Source of the DNA: Xanthomonas bonasiae
Lineage (GTDB): Bacteria; Pseudomonadota; Gammaproteobacteria; Xanthomonadales; Xanthomonadaceae
Assembly: GCF_017163705.1 (NCBI RefSeq)
Contig: NZ_JAFIWB010000007.1
Location: 62,001-126,000 of the forward strand
Direction of reading: 5' to 3'
Length of the DNA stretch: 64,000 bases
Below the pieces are notes generated by a model that ran no database searches, was not told the DNA's origin, and worked only from the letters and a program-made list of their open reading frames with translations. Shown here piece by piece: positions 1 through 7,650 of this stretch. A program made the translations under genes and the position numbers. Positions within the stretch are counted from its first letter, which is position 1. Each line of letters opens with the position of its first letter.

Positions 1-517
1 GGCTCTCGGCCAGGTGCAGCACTTCCAGGGTCGGATCGCGCGGCAGCAGCGGCTCGACCATCGCCGCGGCCGGCGAGCCCAGGTCCTGCAGCCGCGCCTG
101 CAGCGCATCGGCCAGCGTCGCCGCATCCAGCGGCTGGGCGTCGAAGCTGTCGCTGAGCAGGTAGCGGTAGGCCAGCAGCCGCTCGGGAATCGCGTCCAGG
201 CCGGCATCGGCGCCATTGGCGACCAACTCGAAGGTGTCGCGCTGCGCGGCCAGCTGCGCGCGCAGCGCCTGCGATTGCCGCGCCAGCGTCGGCGCATCGG
301 CGCCGGACAGCGACATCAGCAGCAGCCGCGAGCCCGGGCCTTCGCCGAGTTCGTCGAGCAGCAATCTTTGCGCGGGGGTCTGGGCTTCGGGCATGAATTT
401 GCGCAGATCGCCCGATACCTGCAGCACGTTGCCCAGCCATACGCCGGCAATGGTCAACAGCGCCAGCCACAGCAGCGCCAGCGAGATGCGCGCCGTCGAG
501 CTCAATCCACGTTTCAT
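1..517 (-). CDS. MMPL/RND-family exporter, xanthomonadin cluster (3' end outside window)
   Basis: The first 172 codons of a minus-strand gene are visible. It opens MKRGLSSTAR, followed by a hydrophobic segment (about residues 9-27) and a periplasmic-type stretch with LRKFMPEAQTPAQ. That N-terminus, one membrane helix then a large soluble loop, is typical of MMPL/RND exporters. It lies last in the minus-strand pigment genes, where MMPL exporters are known in xanthomonadin and aryl-polyene clusters, so export of the pigment or its lipid conjugate is the likely role. The ATG at 517 is preferred because the hydrophobic N-terminus begins there. A 28-codon ORF begins at 600, overlapping the previous stop as TGATG, and ends just before this ATG; it may act as a coupling leader. 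The C-terminal part lies outside the window. Confidence 0.8.
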   Translation of the reverse strand, partial: MKRGLSSTARISLALLWLALLTIAGVWLGNVLQVSGDLRKFMPEAQTPAQRLLLDELGEGPGSRLLLMSLSGADAPTLARQSQALRAQLAAQRDTFELVANGADAGLDAIPERLLAYRYLLSDSFDAQPLDAATLADALQARLQDLGSPAAAMVEPLLPRDPTLEVLHLAES

Positions 518-599
518 CGCTGCGACCACGCAAGCGCCAGCACATTCTTACCCGGGGCCACGCGCAGCACGGCCCGCCCGCCGCGATCGCAAGCGGACA

Positions 600-1247
600 T
601 CAGCGCGCGTCGCCGTGGCACAGCGCGGTCAGCGCCTCGGTCTCGGCCAGGCTGGCCGCGTCGCGCGCGGCGCCGGCCAGCAATGTGCGCTGCACGTCGC
701 CCTTGGCCGGAGTGGTCTCGATGCAGCGCAGCTCGGCGCCGCGGCCGTACAGGCGCAGGCTGCGCACCTGCGCGGCCAGTGCCGGGTCCTTGGGCTGCAG
801 CTGCAGTTGCCAGCGTTCGCGCGTGCCGCTGCTGCTCAGCGTGTAGTGCTGCTGCAACTGCGCACGGTCGCCGGACAGCAGCGCGCCGAAGCCGTTCTGC
901 AGGCCCGCCAGTTCCGGCACCCGCGCCAGCGAGAAACGCCGCGGCGCCTTGCCGGCCCGCTCCAGCGTGGCTTCGCCGCCGCGCAGGGTGGTGGTCTCGC
1001 GGTACGGCGCGGTGACCTCGCGCACCAGCGTGTCGGTGTCCGGGCGCCGGTACTGGCCCTGCACGCGCAACGGCGCCTTCAGCAGCGCCGAGCCGCGCAG
1101 TTCGACGAAATCGGTACTGACCGGGACCGGCCGCGCCAGCTTCTGCAGGATCCAGCCGGGGTCGAGCGGCTCAGGCGACGCGACGCACAGCGGTGCGGCG
1201 CTGCACAGCAGTATCAGCATCCACGGCAAGAGGCGGCGCATCGGCAT
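600..1247 (-). CDS. LolA-like periplasmic protein of the pigment cluster
   Basis: This is a 215-residue protein with an N-terminal signal sequence (MPMRRLLPWMLILLCSAAP). The rest resembles the LolA-related outer-membrane lipoprotein carrier family that accompanies aryl-polyene and xanthomonadin genes; there are no membrane helices after the signal. A likely role is to carry a lipidic pigment intermediate across the periplasm. GGAA sits 8 nt before the ATG at 1247, which supports this start. The gene overlaps the 3' end of the acyltransferase gene upstream by 77 bp, unusually long for this cluster, where the other overlaps are 4-26 bp. Family assignment rests on overall pattern and context. 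Confidence 0.75.
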   Translation of the reverse strand: MPMRRLLPWMLILLCSAAPLCVASPEPLDPGWILQKLARPVPVSTDFVELRGSALLKAPLRVQGQYRRPDTDTLVREVTAPYRETTTLRGGEATLERAGKAPRRFSLARVPELAGLQNGFGALLSGDRAQLQQHYTLSSSGTRERWQLQLQPKDPALAAQVRSLRLYGRGAELRCIETTPAKGDVQRTLLAGAARDAASLAETEALTALCHGDAR

Positions 1248-2145
1248 GGCGGTTGTTCCAGAAATCGTAGAAGTTGAACCAGTTGTACGGCGCGGAGCGC
1301 GTGTAATGTTCCAGCCTGGCGGCGTAATCGCGGATGAGCGCGGCCAACGCCGGCGCGCGCTGCCGGCGCGGCAGGTCCAGGCCTTCGCTGAAGGTCTCGA
1401 ACACCAGCTGGTAGCGGTTGCCGCCGCGGTACAGGCCGAACGCCAGCACCACCGGCACCTTCAGCGCCGCGGCGATCAGCCACGGCGAGGTCGGGAACAT
1501 CGCGCCCTGGCCGATGAACGCGGCCGGCAGCGCCGGGTCTTCCGGGCGCGGCCGATCGACCAGCAGCGCGACCAGCGCGCCTTCGTCGGTGGCCTGCTTG
1601 ATCGCCATGACGATCGAGGTGCTGTCCATGCCGGCATCGATGATGTTGGCCGCCAGCTGCGGGTTCAGCGCGCCCAGCAGTTCGGTCATCGCCGGGTTGT
1701 GGGCCTTGTCCAGCACCACCTTGACCTGCACGTCCGGGCGCTCGGTGGCCAGCACCCGCAGCGCGTCGAAGCTGCCCAGGTGCGAGCCGAAGATCAGCAC
1801 GCCGCGGCCGCGGTCCATCTGCGCATGCAGTTGCTCCAGGCCCTGGATGTCGACCCGGAAGCGGTGCATCTGCCCGCACAGCATGAACACCCGGTCCAGG
1901 ATGGTCGAGGCGAAGGTGTGGATGTGCCGGGCCACGTCCAGCAGCGTGGCCGGGCGAGCGAACACGCGGCCCAGGTAGTCGCGCGAGTCGCGCCGCTCCG
2001 GGCCGCGCACCAGCAGGAAATACAGGGTGATCGGATACAGCAGCAGGCGCCCGAGCGCGCGGCCGCCGTAGCGGGCGATGCTGCGGATCAGCCACAGCGC
2101 GAAGCGGCCGCCGCCCTCGGGGCGGTGTTTCCAGCTGGCGCTCAC
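1171..2145 (-). CDS. LpxL/HtrB-like lysophospholipid acyltransferase, pigment cluster
   Basis: The product has 324 residues. It has an N-terminal amphipathic/hydrophobic segment (LLLYPITLYFLLVRG) and then the acyltransferase core: GSHLGSFDALR (the HX4D-type motif, here H-L-G-S-F-D), a DRPRPEDP segment and a YNWFNFYDFW tail. It resembles lipid A late acyltransferases that recur in aryl-polyene clusters. Its probable role is attaching the polyene, or a fatty acyl group, to a lipid anchor at the inner membrane. The start is taken as GTG at 2145, which overlaps the dehydratase stop as GTGA; an in-frame ORF extends upstream but lies over the dehydratase gene. The substrate is inferred from context. 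Confidence 0.82.
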   Translation of the reverse strand: MSASWKHRPEGGGRFALWLIRSIARYGGRALGRLLLYPITLYFLLVRGPERRDSRDYLGRVFARPATLLDVARHIHTFASTILDRVFMLCGQMHRFRVDIQGLEQLHAQMDRGRGVLIFGSHLGSFDALRVLATERPDVQVKVVLDKAHNPAMTELLGALNPQLAANIIDAGMDSTSIVMAIKQATDEGALVALLVDRPRPEDPALPAAFIGQGAMFPTSPWLIAAALKVPVVLAFGLYRGGNRYQLVFETFSEGLDLPRRQRAPALAALIRDYAARLEHYTRSAPYNWFNFYDFWNNRHADAPPLAVDADTAVQRRTAVRRVA

Positions 2146-2429
2146 GGGGCCGCCTCGGCGACCAGGTCGCCGCTGACCAGCAGGTCCTCGCCGCGGCGCA
2201 CGCGGAAACGCCAGCGCGGCGCGACGCCGTCCAGTTCCACCCGCGCCGGCTGCCCGGGCAGCAGCGGCTGCAGGAACTTCACCTGCGGCAGGCGCAGCGG
2301 CCCGCACGCACCGTGTGCGGCCTCCACGGCCTGCAGCACGTGGTCCAGCACCACCACGCCGGGCACGACCGGGTGGCCCGGGAAATGCCCTGGCAGGCTG
2401 GGATGATCATGCGGTACGACGAAATCCAT
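2142..2429 (-). CDS. Hot-dog 3-hydroxyacyl-ACP dehydratase (ApeI/FabZ-like)
   Basis: This is a small 95-residue single hot-dog-domain protein. It contains the signature around H15, GHFPGHPVVPG, matching the HFPGxPxxPG active-site motif of FabA/FabZ-type dehydratases. It would remove water from 3-hydroxyacyl-ACP intermediates during polyene chain growth. Family members in aryl-polyene clusters are of similar length. It is followed by the acyltransferase through a GTGA overlap and preceded by a PlsC-like gene 12 bp away, so it is part of one operon. Confidence 0.85.
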   Translation of the reverse strand: MDFVVPHDHPSLPGHFPGHPVVPGVVVLDHVLQAVEAAHGACGPLRLPQVKFLQPLLPGQPARVELDGVAPRWRFRVRRGEDLLVSGDLVAEAAP

Positions 2430-2441
2430 AAGGCTGGCGAC

Positions 2442-3230
2442 TCAGATCCTGGGTTCGAGCATGGCACGGACGGCCTGGTGTGCGCGCTGGGTCAGCTGTT
2501 GCCGGTCCAGCGGGCCATCGGCGCCGTTCACGTTGATCGGCGTGCCGATCCGCACCCGGATCACCCCGGGCCGCACCCGGAACAGGCTGGTCGACGGCAG
2601 CACCTTGCCCGCTCCGTCCAACGCCACCGGCACCACGTCCACGCCAGCATCGATAGCGGCCTGCAGCAGCCCGGCCTTGAATTCGGCCAGTTCGCCGCTG
2701 CGGCTGCGGGTGCCTTCCGGGAACAGGCACAGGTCCTGGCCCTGGCGCAGCAGCGCCGCGGCCTGGCGCCGGACCATGGCGCCGGCGCGGCGGCTGTCGC
2801 GGTCCAGGAACAGCATGCCGGTGGCGCGCGCATACCAGCTCACGAACGGCACCTGCAGCATTTCGTCCTTGAGCAGGAAACGCAGCGGCACCGGCAACGC
2901 CGCGAACAGCGCGCAGATGTCGATGATCGACTGGTGGTTGCTGACGAACAGGTGGTTGCGCGACCAGTCCACCCGCTCCTGGCCTTCCACTTCGAAGCGC
3001 ACGCCGGCGCCGAAGAACAGCACCGGCGCCCATACCCGCGCGCCCATGCGCAGCGGCAGCCGCGGCCCGGCCAGCAGCAACAGGCCCAGCGCCACGACGA
3101 TGCCCAACCCGGTGAACGCCAGCGTGAACAGCAGTTGCAAGGTATTCCACACGGCCCAGGCCATGCGCGACGGCATCCCTGCCTGCGGCATCTTCAGTTT
3201 GTCCTTGATGATCTGCACAAGCCTCTGCAT
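2442..3230 (-). CDS. PlsC-like 1-acylglycerol-3-phosphate acyltransferase, pigment cluster
   Basis: The product has 262 residues with a hydrophobic segment at about residues 30-55. The PlsC core shows NHQSIID (H99 and D104 of the NHX4D motif) and FPEGTRS (170-176), followed by a conserved VPVALDGAGK stretch. It transfers an acyl group to a lysophospholipid-like acceptor at the inner membrane. A second acyltransferase of a different family lies two genes downstream, as is usual in xanthomonadin clusters, where pigment is esterified to a lipid. It could still act in general phospholipid synthesis, but its location argues for a pigment role. Confidence 0.85.
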   Translation of the reverse strand: MQRLVQIIKDKLKMPQAGMPSRMAWAVWNTLQLLFTLAFTGLGIVVALGLLLLAGPRLPLRMGARVWAPVLFFGAGVRFEVEGQERVDWSRNHLFVSNHQSIIDICALFAALPVPLRFLLKDEMLQVPFVSWYARATGMLFLDRDSRRAGAMVRRQAAALLRQGQDLCLFPEGTRSRSGELAEFKAGLLQAAIDAGVDVVPVALDGAGKVLPSTSLFRVRPGVIRVRIGTPINVNGADGPLDRQQLTQRAHQAVRAMLEPRI

Positions 3231-3245
3231 CCCCCGATGCGCGCG

Positions 3246-3977
3246 TCAGCGCAATAGATCGCGCCAAAAAACCGGCCCCAGCCGCGCCAGCTGGTGCAGG
3301 AAGTCAGGCAGATTACGGTAGGGACGCTGCGGAAACCAGCGCCCGCGCAGGAAGTACTCGCCGACGAAGAAGCCGCCGATCACGCCGTAGCCCAGCAGGT
3401 TGGCGATCAGCGAGGCGCGCGCATCGCCGATCGGCACCGGCGAGGCCTGCCCCAGCTGCGCCAACACCCCGCTCGGCACGGCGCACAGCGCCAGCAACAG
3501 GTTCAGCAAGGTCATGGCGGCCAGCAGCAGAGTCCAGGCCAGGGTCAGCCGGCGCGTGTAGCGCAGCTGCTCGGGCACAAGCGGCAATCCGGCCTGGCGG
3601 TACAGCGCCTCGACGATGCGCGAGATCAGCGGAGTGCGCCCGCGCTGCAGGCTGCGCCCGAAGAACCAGGCCACCCAGGCGGTGAACAGCACCGGCGGCG
3701 CGGCCAGCAGCAGCAGCGCGTGCGGCGAGCGCCACAACGGCACCAGGGCGGCCAGCGCCAGCAGCGCCAGCGCCCAGGCCCACGGCCGCAGCCGCGCCAT
3801 CGGCTCCACCAGCACCATCAGCACCAGCGCCGCGCCCGCCAGCACGGCCAGATCGGGACGGTGCGCGGCGTTGGCCCAGTGCGCCAGCGGCGAATACGCC
3901 AGCGCCAGCAGCACCCCCAGCGCCAGCGCCCACGGCGCGGCGGCGGCCGGGTCAGCTGGTCTTGTTGGCTTCGACAT
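3246..3977 (-). CDS. Polytopic membrane protein of the xanthomonadin cluster
   Basis: This 243-residue protein is rich in hydrophobic segments: about five to seven likely helices between residues 13 and 110 and again at 145-215. It matches the general appearance of the conserved integral membrane protein (COG4648-like) found beside the acyl carrier protein in xanthomonadin and aryl-polyene loci. No catalytic motif is recognised. It overlaps the ACP gene by 26 bp, so the two are probably co-translated. A scaffold or transport role for ACP-bound intermediates is possible but not shown by the sequence. Confidence 0.7.
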   Translation of the reverse strand: MSKPTRPADPAAAAPWALALGVLLALAYSPLAHWANAAHRPDLAVLAGAALVLMVLVEPMARLRPWAWALALLALAALVPLWRSPHALLLLAAPPVLFTAWVAWFFGRSLQRGRTPLISRIVEALYRQAGLPLVPEQLRYTRRLTLAWTLLLAAMTLLNLLLALCAVPSGVLAQLGQASPVPIGDARASLIANLLGYGVIGGFFVGEYFLRGRWFPQRPYRNLPDFLHQLARLGPVFWRDLLR

Positions 3978-4221
3978 GCGCCGACAGTGCGCGCAGCGAG
4001 GCGAAGATGCGGCGGTTCTCGTCGTTGTCCGAGCGCAGCTGGAAGCCGTAGCGCTTGCTGATCGCCAGCGCCAGTTCCAGCGCGTCGATCGAGTCCAGTC
4101 CCAGCCCGGTATTGAACAGCGGCGCCTCCGGATCGATGTCGCCGGGCTGCACGTCTTCCAGGTTCAGGCTCTCGACCAGCAGCTCGGCCAGTTCACGTTC
4201 GGCGGCGGTTTGCGAAGACAT
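3952..4221 (-). CDS. Acyl carrier protein of xanthomonadin synthesis
   Basis: This 89-residue carrier protein has the phosphopantetheine attachment motif LGLDSIDALEL, with the modified serine at residue 44. In xanthomonadin synthesis a dedicated ACP (called XanC in X. campestris) carries the hydroxybenzoyl starter and the growing polyene; context suggests this is its counterpart. The ATG at 4221 is chosen over an upstream in-frame ATG at 4305 because the latter adds a non-ACP-like tail and runs into the divergent promoter region. It is the first gene of the minus-strand arm. Confidence 0.85.
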   Translation of the reverse strand: MSSQTAAERELAELLVESLNLEDVQPGDIDPEAPLFNTGLGLDSIDALELALAISKRYGFQLRSDNDENRRIFASLRALSAHVEANKTS

Positions 4222-4350
4222 CCAGGGGCTTCCAGGCGGTGAGGACAGGTGCGACAAGATGGTGCATCGCGCGCAGCGACGCAACTGTCCGACCCTGGCA
4301 GGCAAGCTATCATGGCATTCGTCTTACATGTCCACCGCAGGTTTTTCAGG
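4222..4350. promoter_or_regulatory. Divergent promoter region of the xanthomonadin cluster
   Basis: These 129 bp separate the ACP gene (minus) from the halogenase gene (plus), so both arms of the pigment cluster must be controlled here. On the plus strand TATCAT at 4308-4313 matches five of six bases of a -10 box, about 38 bp before the halogenase start. No convincing -35 box was found, and no clear operator palindrome was recognised. Confidence 0.45.
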
Positions 4351-5718
4351 ATGAATTCCACCGCCCCTGTCAGCGCGCCCGCGCCGTCCCCCGCCGCCCC
4401 ACAGGCGCCCGCGGCGGAAACGCCCGACGTGCTGGTGATCGGCGGCGGCCCCGCCGGATGCGCCGCGGCGACCCTGCTGGCGCAGCAGGGCTGGCAGGTG
4501 ACCCTGCTGGAAAAGGACCGCCATCCGCGCTTCCACATCGGCGAATCGCTGCTGCCGATGAACATCCCGATCCTGCAGCGGCTGGGCGTGCTCGAGCAGG
4601 TGCGAGCGATCGGCGTGCTCAAGCTCGGCGCCGATTTCCCCAACGACAGCGGCGGCTACAACACCTTCCGCTTCGCCAAGGCGCTGGATGCGCAGTCCGA
4701 CTACGCGTTCCAGGTCCCGCGCGCCGACTTCGACCGGGTCCTGTTCGCTCACGCCCGCGCCGCCGGCGCCGACCTGCGCGAGGAGACCAAGGTCGAGACG
4801 GTGCAGCTGGACGGGGAGCAACCGCTGGTGCAGGCGCGCAGCGCCGACGGCGTGCACACCTTCCGCCCGCGCTACCTGATCGATGCCAGCGGCCGCGACA
4901 CCTTCCTCGGCAACAAGCTCAAGCTCAAGCGCGCCAACGCCCGGCACCAGTCGGCGGCATTGTTCAGCCATTTCCGCGGGGTGGCGCGGCGCCCCGGCGA
5001 GGACGCCGGCAACATCAGCATCTACCGCCATCCGCATGGCTGGATGTGGCTGATCCCGCTGCCCGACGACGTGATGAGCGTCGGCGCGGTGTGCTACCCG
5101 GAATACATGAAGACCCGCCAGGGCGACAGCGAGGCGTTCCTGCTGCGCACCCTGGCGTTGAACCCCGACGTGGTCGAACGCATGGCCGGCGCGCAGCGCG
5201 TGGCGCCGGTGCACGCCACCGGCAACTACGCCTACGAGTGTACGCGCATGAGCGGGCCGCGCTGGCTGATGCTCGGCGACGCCTATGCCTTCGTCGATCC
5301 GATGTTCTCCTCCGGCGTGTACCTGGCCATGCACAGCGCCGAGCGCGGCGCGGCGATGGTCGATGCGGCGCTGCGCGATCCGGCGCGCGAGGCGCGGCTG
5401 CAGCGCGGCCTGGAGAAGCACCTGCGGCGCGGCCTGAGCGAGTTCAAATGGTTCATCTACCGCTTCACCTCGCCGACCATGCGCGAGCTGTTCGCGCAGC
5501 CGCGCAACGTGCTGCAGGTGGAACAGGCAGTGGTGGCGATGCTGGCCGGCGACGTGTTCGACAACCGCGCGGTGCTGCGCCGGCTGCGCGTGTTCCGCGC
5601 GATCTACGCCATGTCCGCGGCCGCGATGTTGCCGCGCGCCTGGCACTCCTGGCGCCAGCGGCGGCGCCAGGCACGCGAACACTTCCAGGGCGACACCTTG
5701 CACGGAGACAGATCATGA
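4351..5718 (+). CDS. FAD-dependent halogenase/oxidoreductase of xanthomonadin synthesis
   Basis: The product has 455 residues. Features in order: an Ala/Pro-rich N-terminal tail, the FAD-binding dinucleotide motif GGGPAG (31-36), HIGESLLP (62-69), the flavin-halogenase WxWxIP motif as HGWMWLIPL, and DPMFSSGVYLA, a stretch shared with phenol/pyrrole halogenases. Xanthomonadins are brominated aryl polyenes, so bromination of the aryl head or polyene is the natural role; related monooxygenases share parts of this signature. The start at 4351 follows a TCAGG ribosome site; upstream in-frame codons run through the promoter. The stop overlaps xanB2 as ATGA, so the two are co-translated. Confidence 0.85.
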   Translation: MNSTAPVSAPAPSPAAPQAPAAETPDVLVIGGGPAGCAAATLLAQQGWQVTLLEKDRHPRFHIGESLLPMNIPILQRLGVLEQVRAIGVLKLGADFPNDSGGYNTFRFAKALDAQSDYAFQVPRADFDRVLFAHARAAGADLREETKVETVQLDGEQPLVQARSADGVHTFRPRYLIDASGRDTFLGNKLKLKRANARHQSAALFSHFRGVARRPGEDAGNISIYRHPHGWMWLIPLPDDVMSVGAVCYPEYMKTRQGDSEAFLLRTLALNPDVVERMAGAQRVAPVHATGNYAYECTRMSGPRWLMLGDAYAFVDPMFSSGVYLAMHSAERGAAMVDAALRDPAREARLQRGLEKHLRRGLSEFKWFIYRFTSPTMRELFAQPRNVLQVEQAVVAMLAGDVFDNRAVLRRLRVFRAIYAMSAAAMLPRAWHSWRQRRRQAREHFQGDTLHGDRS

Positions 5719-6725
5719 GCCGGCCGCACCCGCAGTTCCCGCACCACGAGCAGCGGCATCCGCAGCTGCAGGTGGACTACGTCGCCGAGACCGATCCGGG
5801 CGAGCTGCTGCGCGACGACCGGGTACTGGCGGTGTTCGGCTTCGGCAACGACGCCCCGCACCACGCCGATCCGCGCTACCTGCGCGTGCCGCTGCAGCCG
5901 CACGGCCCGCGCATGCTCGAGGTCTGGCGCACCGACGCGCCGGTCAGCAGCGGCCGCGACGGCGACATCGCCTGGGCCAGCGACGGGCGCCTGCAGTTCG
6001 GCGTGATCGAGATCGACGAGCAGGCGCTGGAGATCGAAGAGGCCTCGACCCTGGCCTATGCGCAGATCACCGCCTTCGTCGCCGGCAGCGCCACGCCGCG
6101 CCTGCTGCGGATCTGGAACTACCTCGACGCGATCACCCTGGGCAGCGGCGACCGCGAGCGCTACCGCCAGTTCTGCGTCGGCCGCGCGCGCGGCCTGGGC
6201 GACTTCGACGCCAGCCAACTGCCGGCGGCCACCGCGGTGGGCCGTTGCGACGATGCGCGGGTGATCCAGATCTACTGGCTGGCCGCCGCGCAGGCCGGCA
6301 CGCCGCTGGAGAACCCGCGCCAGGTCAGCGCCTACCGCTACCCGCGCCAGTACGGGCCGCAATCGCCGAGCTTCGCCCGCGCGATGCTGCCGCCGGCCGG
6401 CAGCGACATGCCGCTGCTGCTGTCCGGCACCGCCAGCGTGGTCGGCCATGCATCGATGCACACCGGCCAGCTGCTGGCGCAGTTGGAGGAAACCTTCGCC
6501 AACTTCGACGCGCTGCTGGCCGCCGCGCGCACCCACAGCCCCGACCTGCCGGCGCAGTTCGGCGACGGCACCCGGCTCAAGGTCTACGTCCGCGAAGCCG
6601 CCGACCTGCCGCTGGTCGCCGCCGCGCTCGATGCCCGCTTCGGCGACCGCGTGCCGCGCCTGCTGCTGCACGCGGTGATCTGCCGCAACGAACTGGCGGT
6701 GGAGATCGATGGCGTACATGGGTGA
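5715..6725 (+). CDS. xanB2: XanB2-type bifunctional chorismatase
   Basis: The 336-residue product matches the chorismatase family of Xanthomonas XanB2. It has a charged N-terminus, the core VLAVFGFGN, IWNYLDAI and YWLAA segments, and a C-terminal RidA/YjgF-like fold region with LKVYVREAADLP. XanB2 splits chorismate into pyruvate plus 3-hydroxybenzoate, the xanthomonadin starter, and 4-hydroxybenzoate for ubiquinone. The start ATG overlaps the halogenase stop by four bases. In X. campestris loss of this enzyme removes both pigment and coenzyme Q; that is knowledge of the family, not seen here. There is a 197-bp gap to the next gene. Confidence 0.9.
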   Translation: MSRPHPQFPHHEQRHPQLQVDYVAETDPGELLRDDRVLAVFGFGNDAPHHADPRYLRVPLQPHGPRMLEVWRTDAPVSSGRDGDIAWASDGRLQFGVIEIDEQALEIEEASTLAYAQITAFVAGSATPRLLRIWNYLDAITLGSGDRERYRQFCVGRARGLGDFDASQLPAATAVGRCDDARVIQIYWLAAAQAGTPLENPRQVSAYRYPRQYGPQSPSFARAMLPPAGSDMPLLLSGTASVVGHASMHTGQLLAQLEETFANFDALLAAARTHSPDLPAQFGDGTRLKVYVREAADLPLVAAALDARFGDRVPRLLLHAVICRNELAVEIDGVHG

Positions 6726-6922
6726 GCGTGCGCGCGGCTGAGCGCCAGCTCGCCATCGCCGCGACGGCTGGTGCGGTTCGTTCGACCAGGCGTCGAGCAA
6801 TGCAGGACGTTCGGTCGCCACTGCCACTGCGGTTCGCCACCTGCAGATGCGCGCGCCCCAATCCCAAATAGCATCGCAAGCTGTTCGGCGGTGTCCGCCC
6901 CAGATCCTCGCACTGGCACGCC

Positions 6923-7456
6923 ATGTCCGACAGTCGCCGCAAGATCGTGATCGTGTCCGGCGCCCCTGGCGCAGGAAAAACCACCTTGGCGATGCCGCTC
7001 GCCAAACGGCTCGGCTTTCCGCTGTTCTGCAAGGATGTCATCAAGGAAACGCTGACCGACAGCCTCGGCGACAGCGGCGGCGATCTGGCCGCGTCACGCC
7101 GGCTTGGCGGCGCGGCGATGGAACTGCTCTGGTCGCTGGCGCGCCACGCGCCGCACGCGGTGCTGGAAGCCAACTTCCGGCCCCGCAGCGCATACGAACG
7201 CGACAAACTGGCCAGCCTGGACGCGGTCATCGTCGAAGTTCACTGCGACTGCGGCCCCGACGAAACCGCCCGGCGTTTCCGGGATCGCGCCGCGGCCAGC
7301 GCACATCACGCCGCGCATCCGTTGAAAGAACTGCCGCCGGACATGCTTGCGGAGTACGCCGGGCCGGTGGGACTAGGGACGGTGGTCGCGGTGGATACGC
7401 GCGTGCCGGTGGACCTGGAGCGCCTGGTGGCGGAGGTCCTGAGCGCTTTATCCTGA
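6923..7456 (+). CDS. P-loop nucleotide kinase of unknown substrate
   Basis: The 177-residue product has a Walker A motif GAPGAGKTT at residues 13-21 and a KDVIKETLTDSLG segment typical of small-molecule kinases of the AAA_33/zeta-toxin-like group. A C-terminal stretch has arginines (TARRFRDRA) that may form the lid. It could be a kinase for an antibiotic, sugar or nucleotide. It lies between xanB2 and the pigment AMP-ligase but is on the other strand from the ligase and 197 bp from xanB2, so a pigment role is unsupported. No antitoxin partner is visible beside it. Confidence 0.7.
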   Translation: MSDSRRKIVIVSGAPGAGKTTLAMPLAKRLGFPLFCKDVIKETLTDSLGDSGGDLAASRRLGGAAMELLWSLARHAPHAVLEANFRPRSAYERDKLASLDAVIVEVHCDCGPDETARRFRDRAAASAHHAAHPLKELPPDMLAEYAGPVGLGTVVAVDTRVPVDLERLVAEVLSALS

Positions 7457-7650
7457 AGAACGGCGGCTGCTCCATTCGGCGTTGAGGCCAAGCCGAGTGC
7501 CAAAGGCAGCGACGACCGCCAGGCGTGCGGGATGCGTACCGTATCCGCTTGGCCGATCAGGACCCGCAACGGATTTCCCGGCCGATGCAGCGCCATGCTG
7601 CGCAGATGCGGCAGTCACCGGAACGCTACGGCATCCGGCGCCAATCGACC

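Noticed and set aside
14-1277. Plus-strand frames in the first kilobase
   Set aside because: They are Arg/Ala/Gln-rich complements of the minus-strand pigment genes, as expected in DNA of this G+C content.
4239-5714. Upstream extension of xanB2 into an 828-codon frame
   Set aside because: The added part lies over the halogenase gene in another frame and has no family pattern. The ATG at 5715 overlaps the halogenase stop and fits the family.
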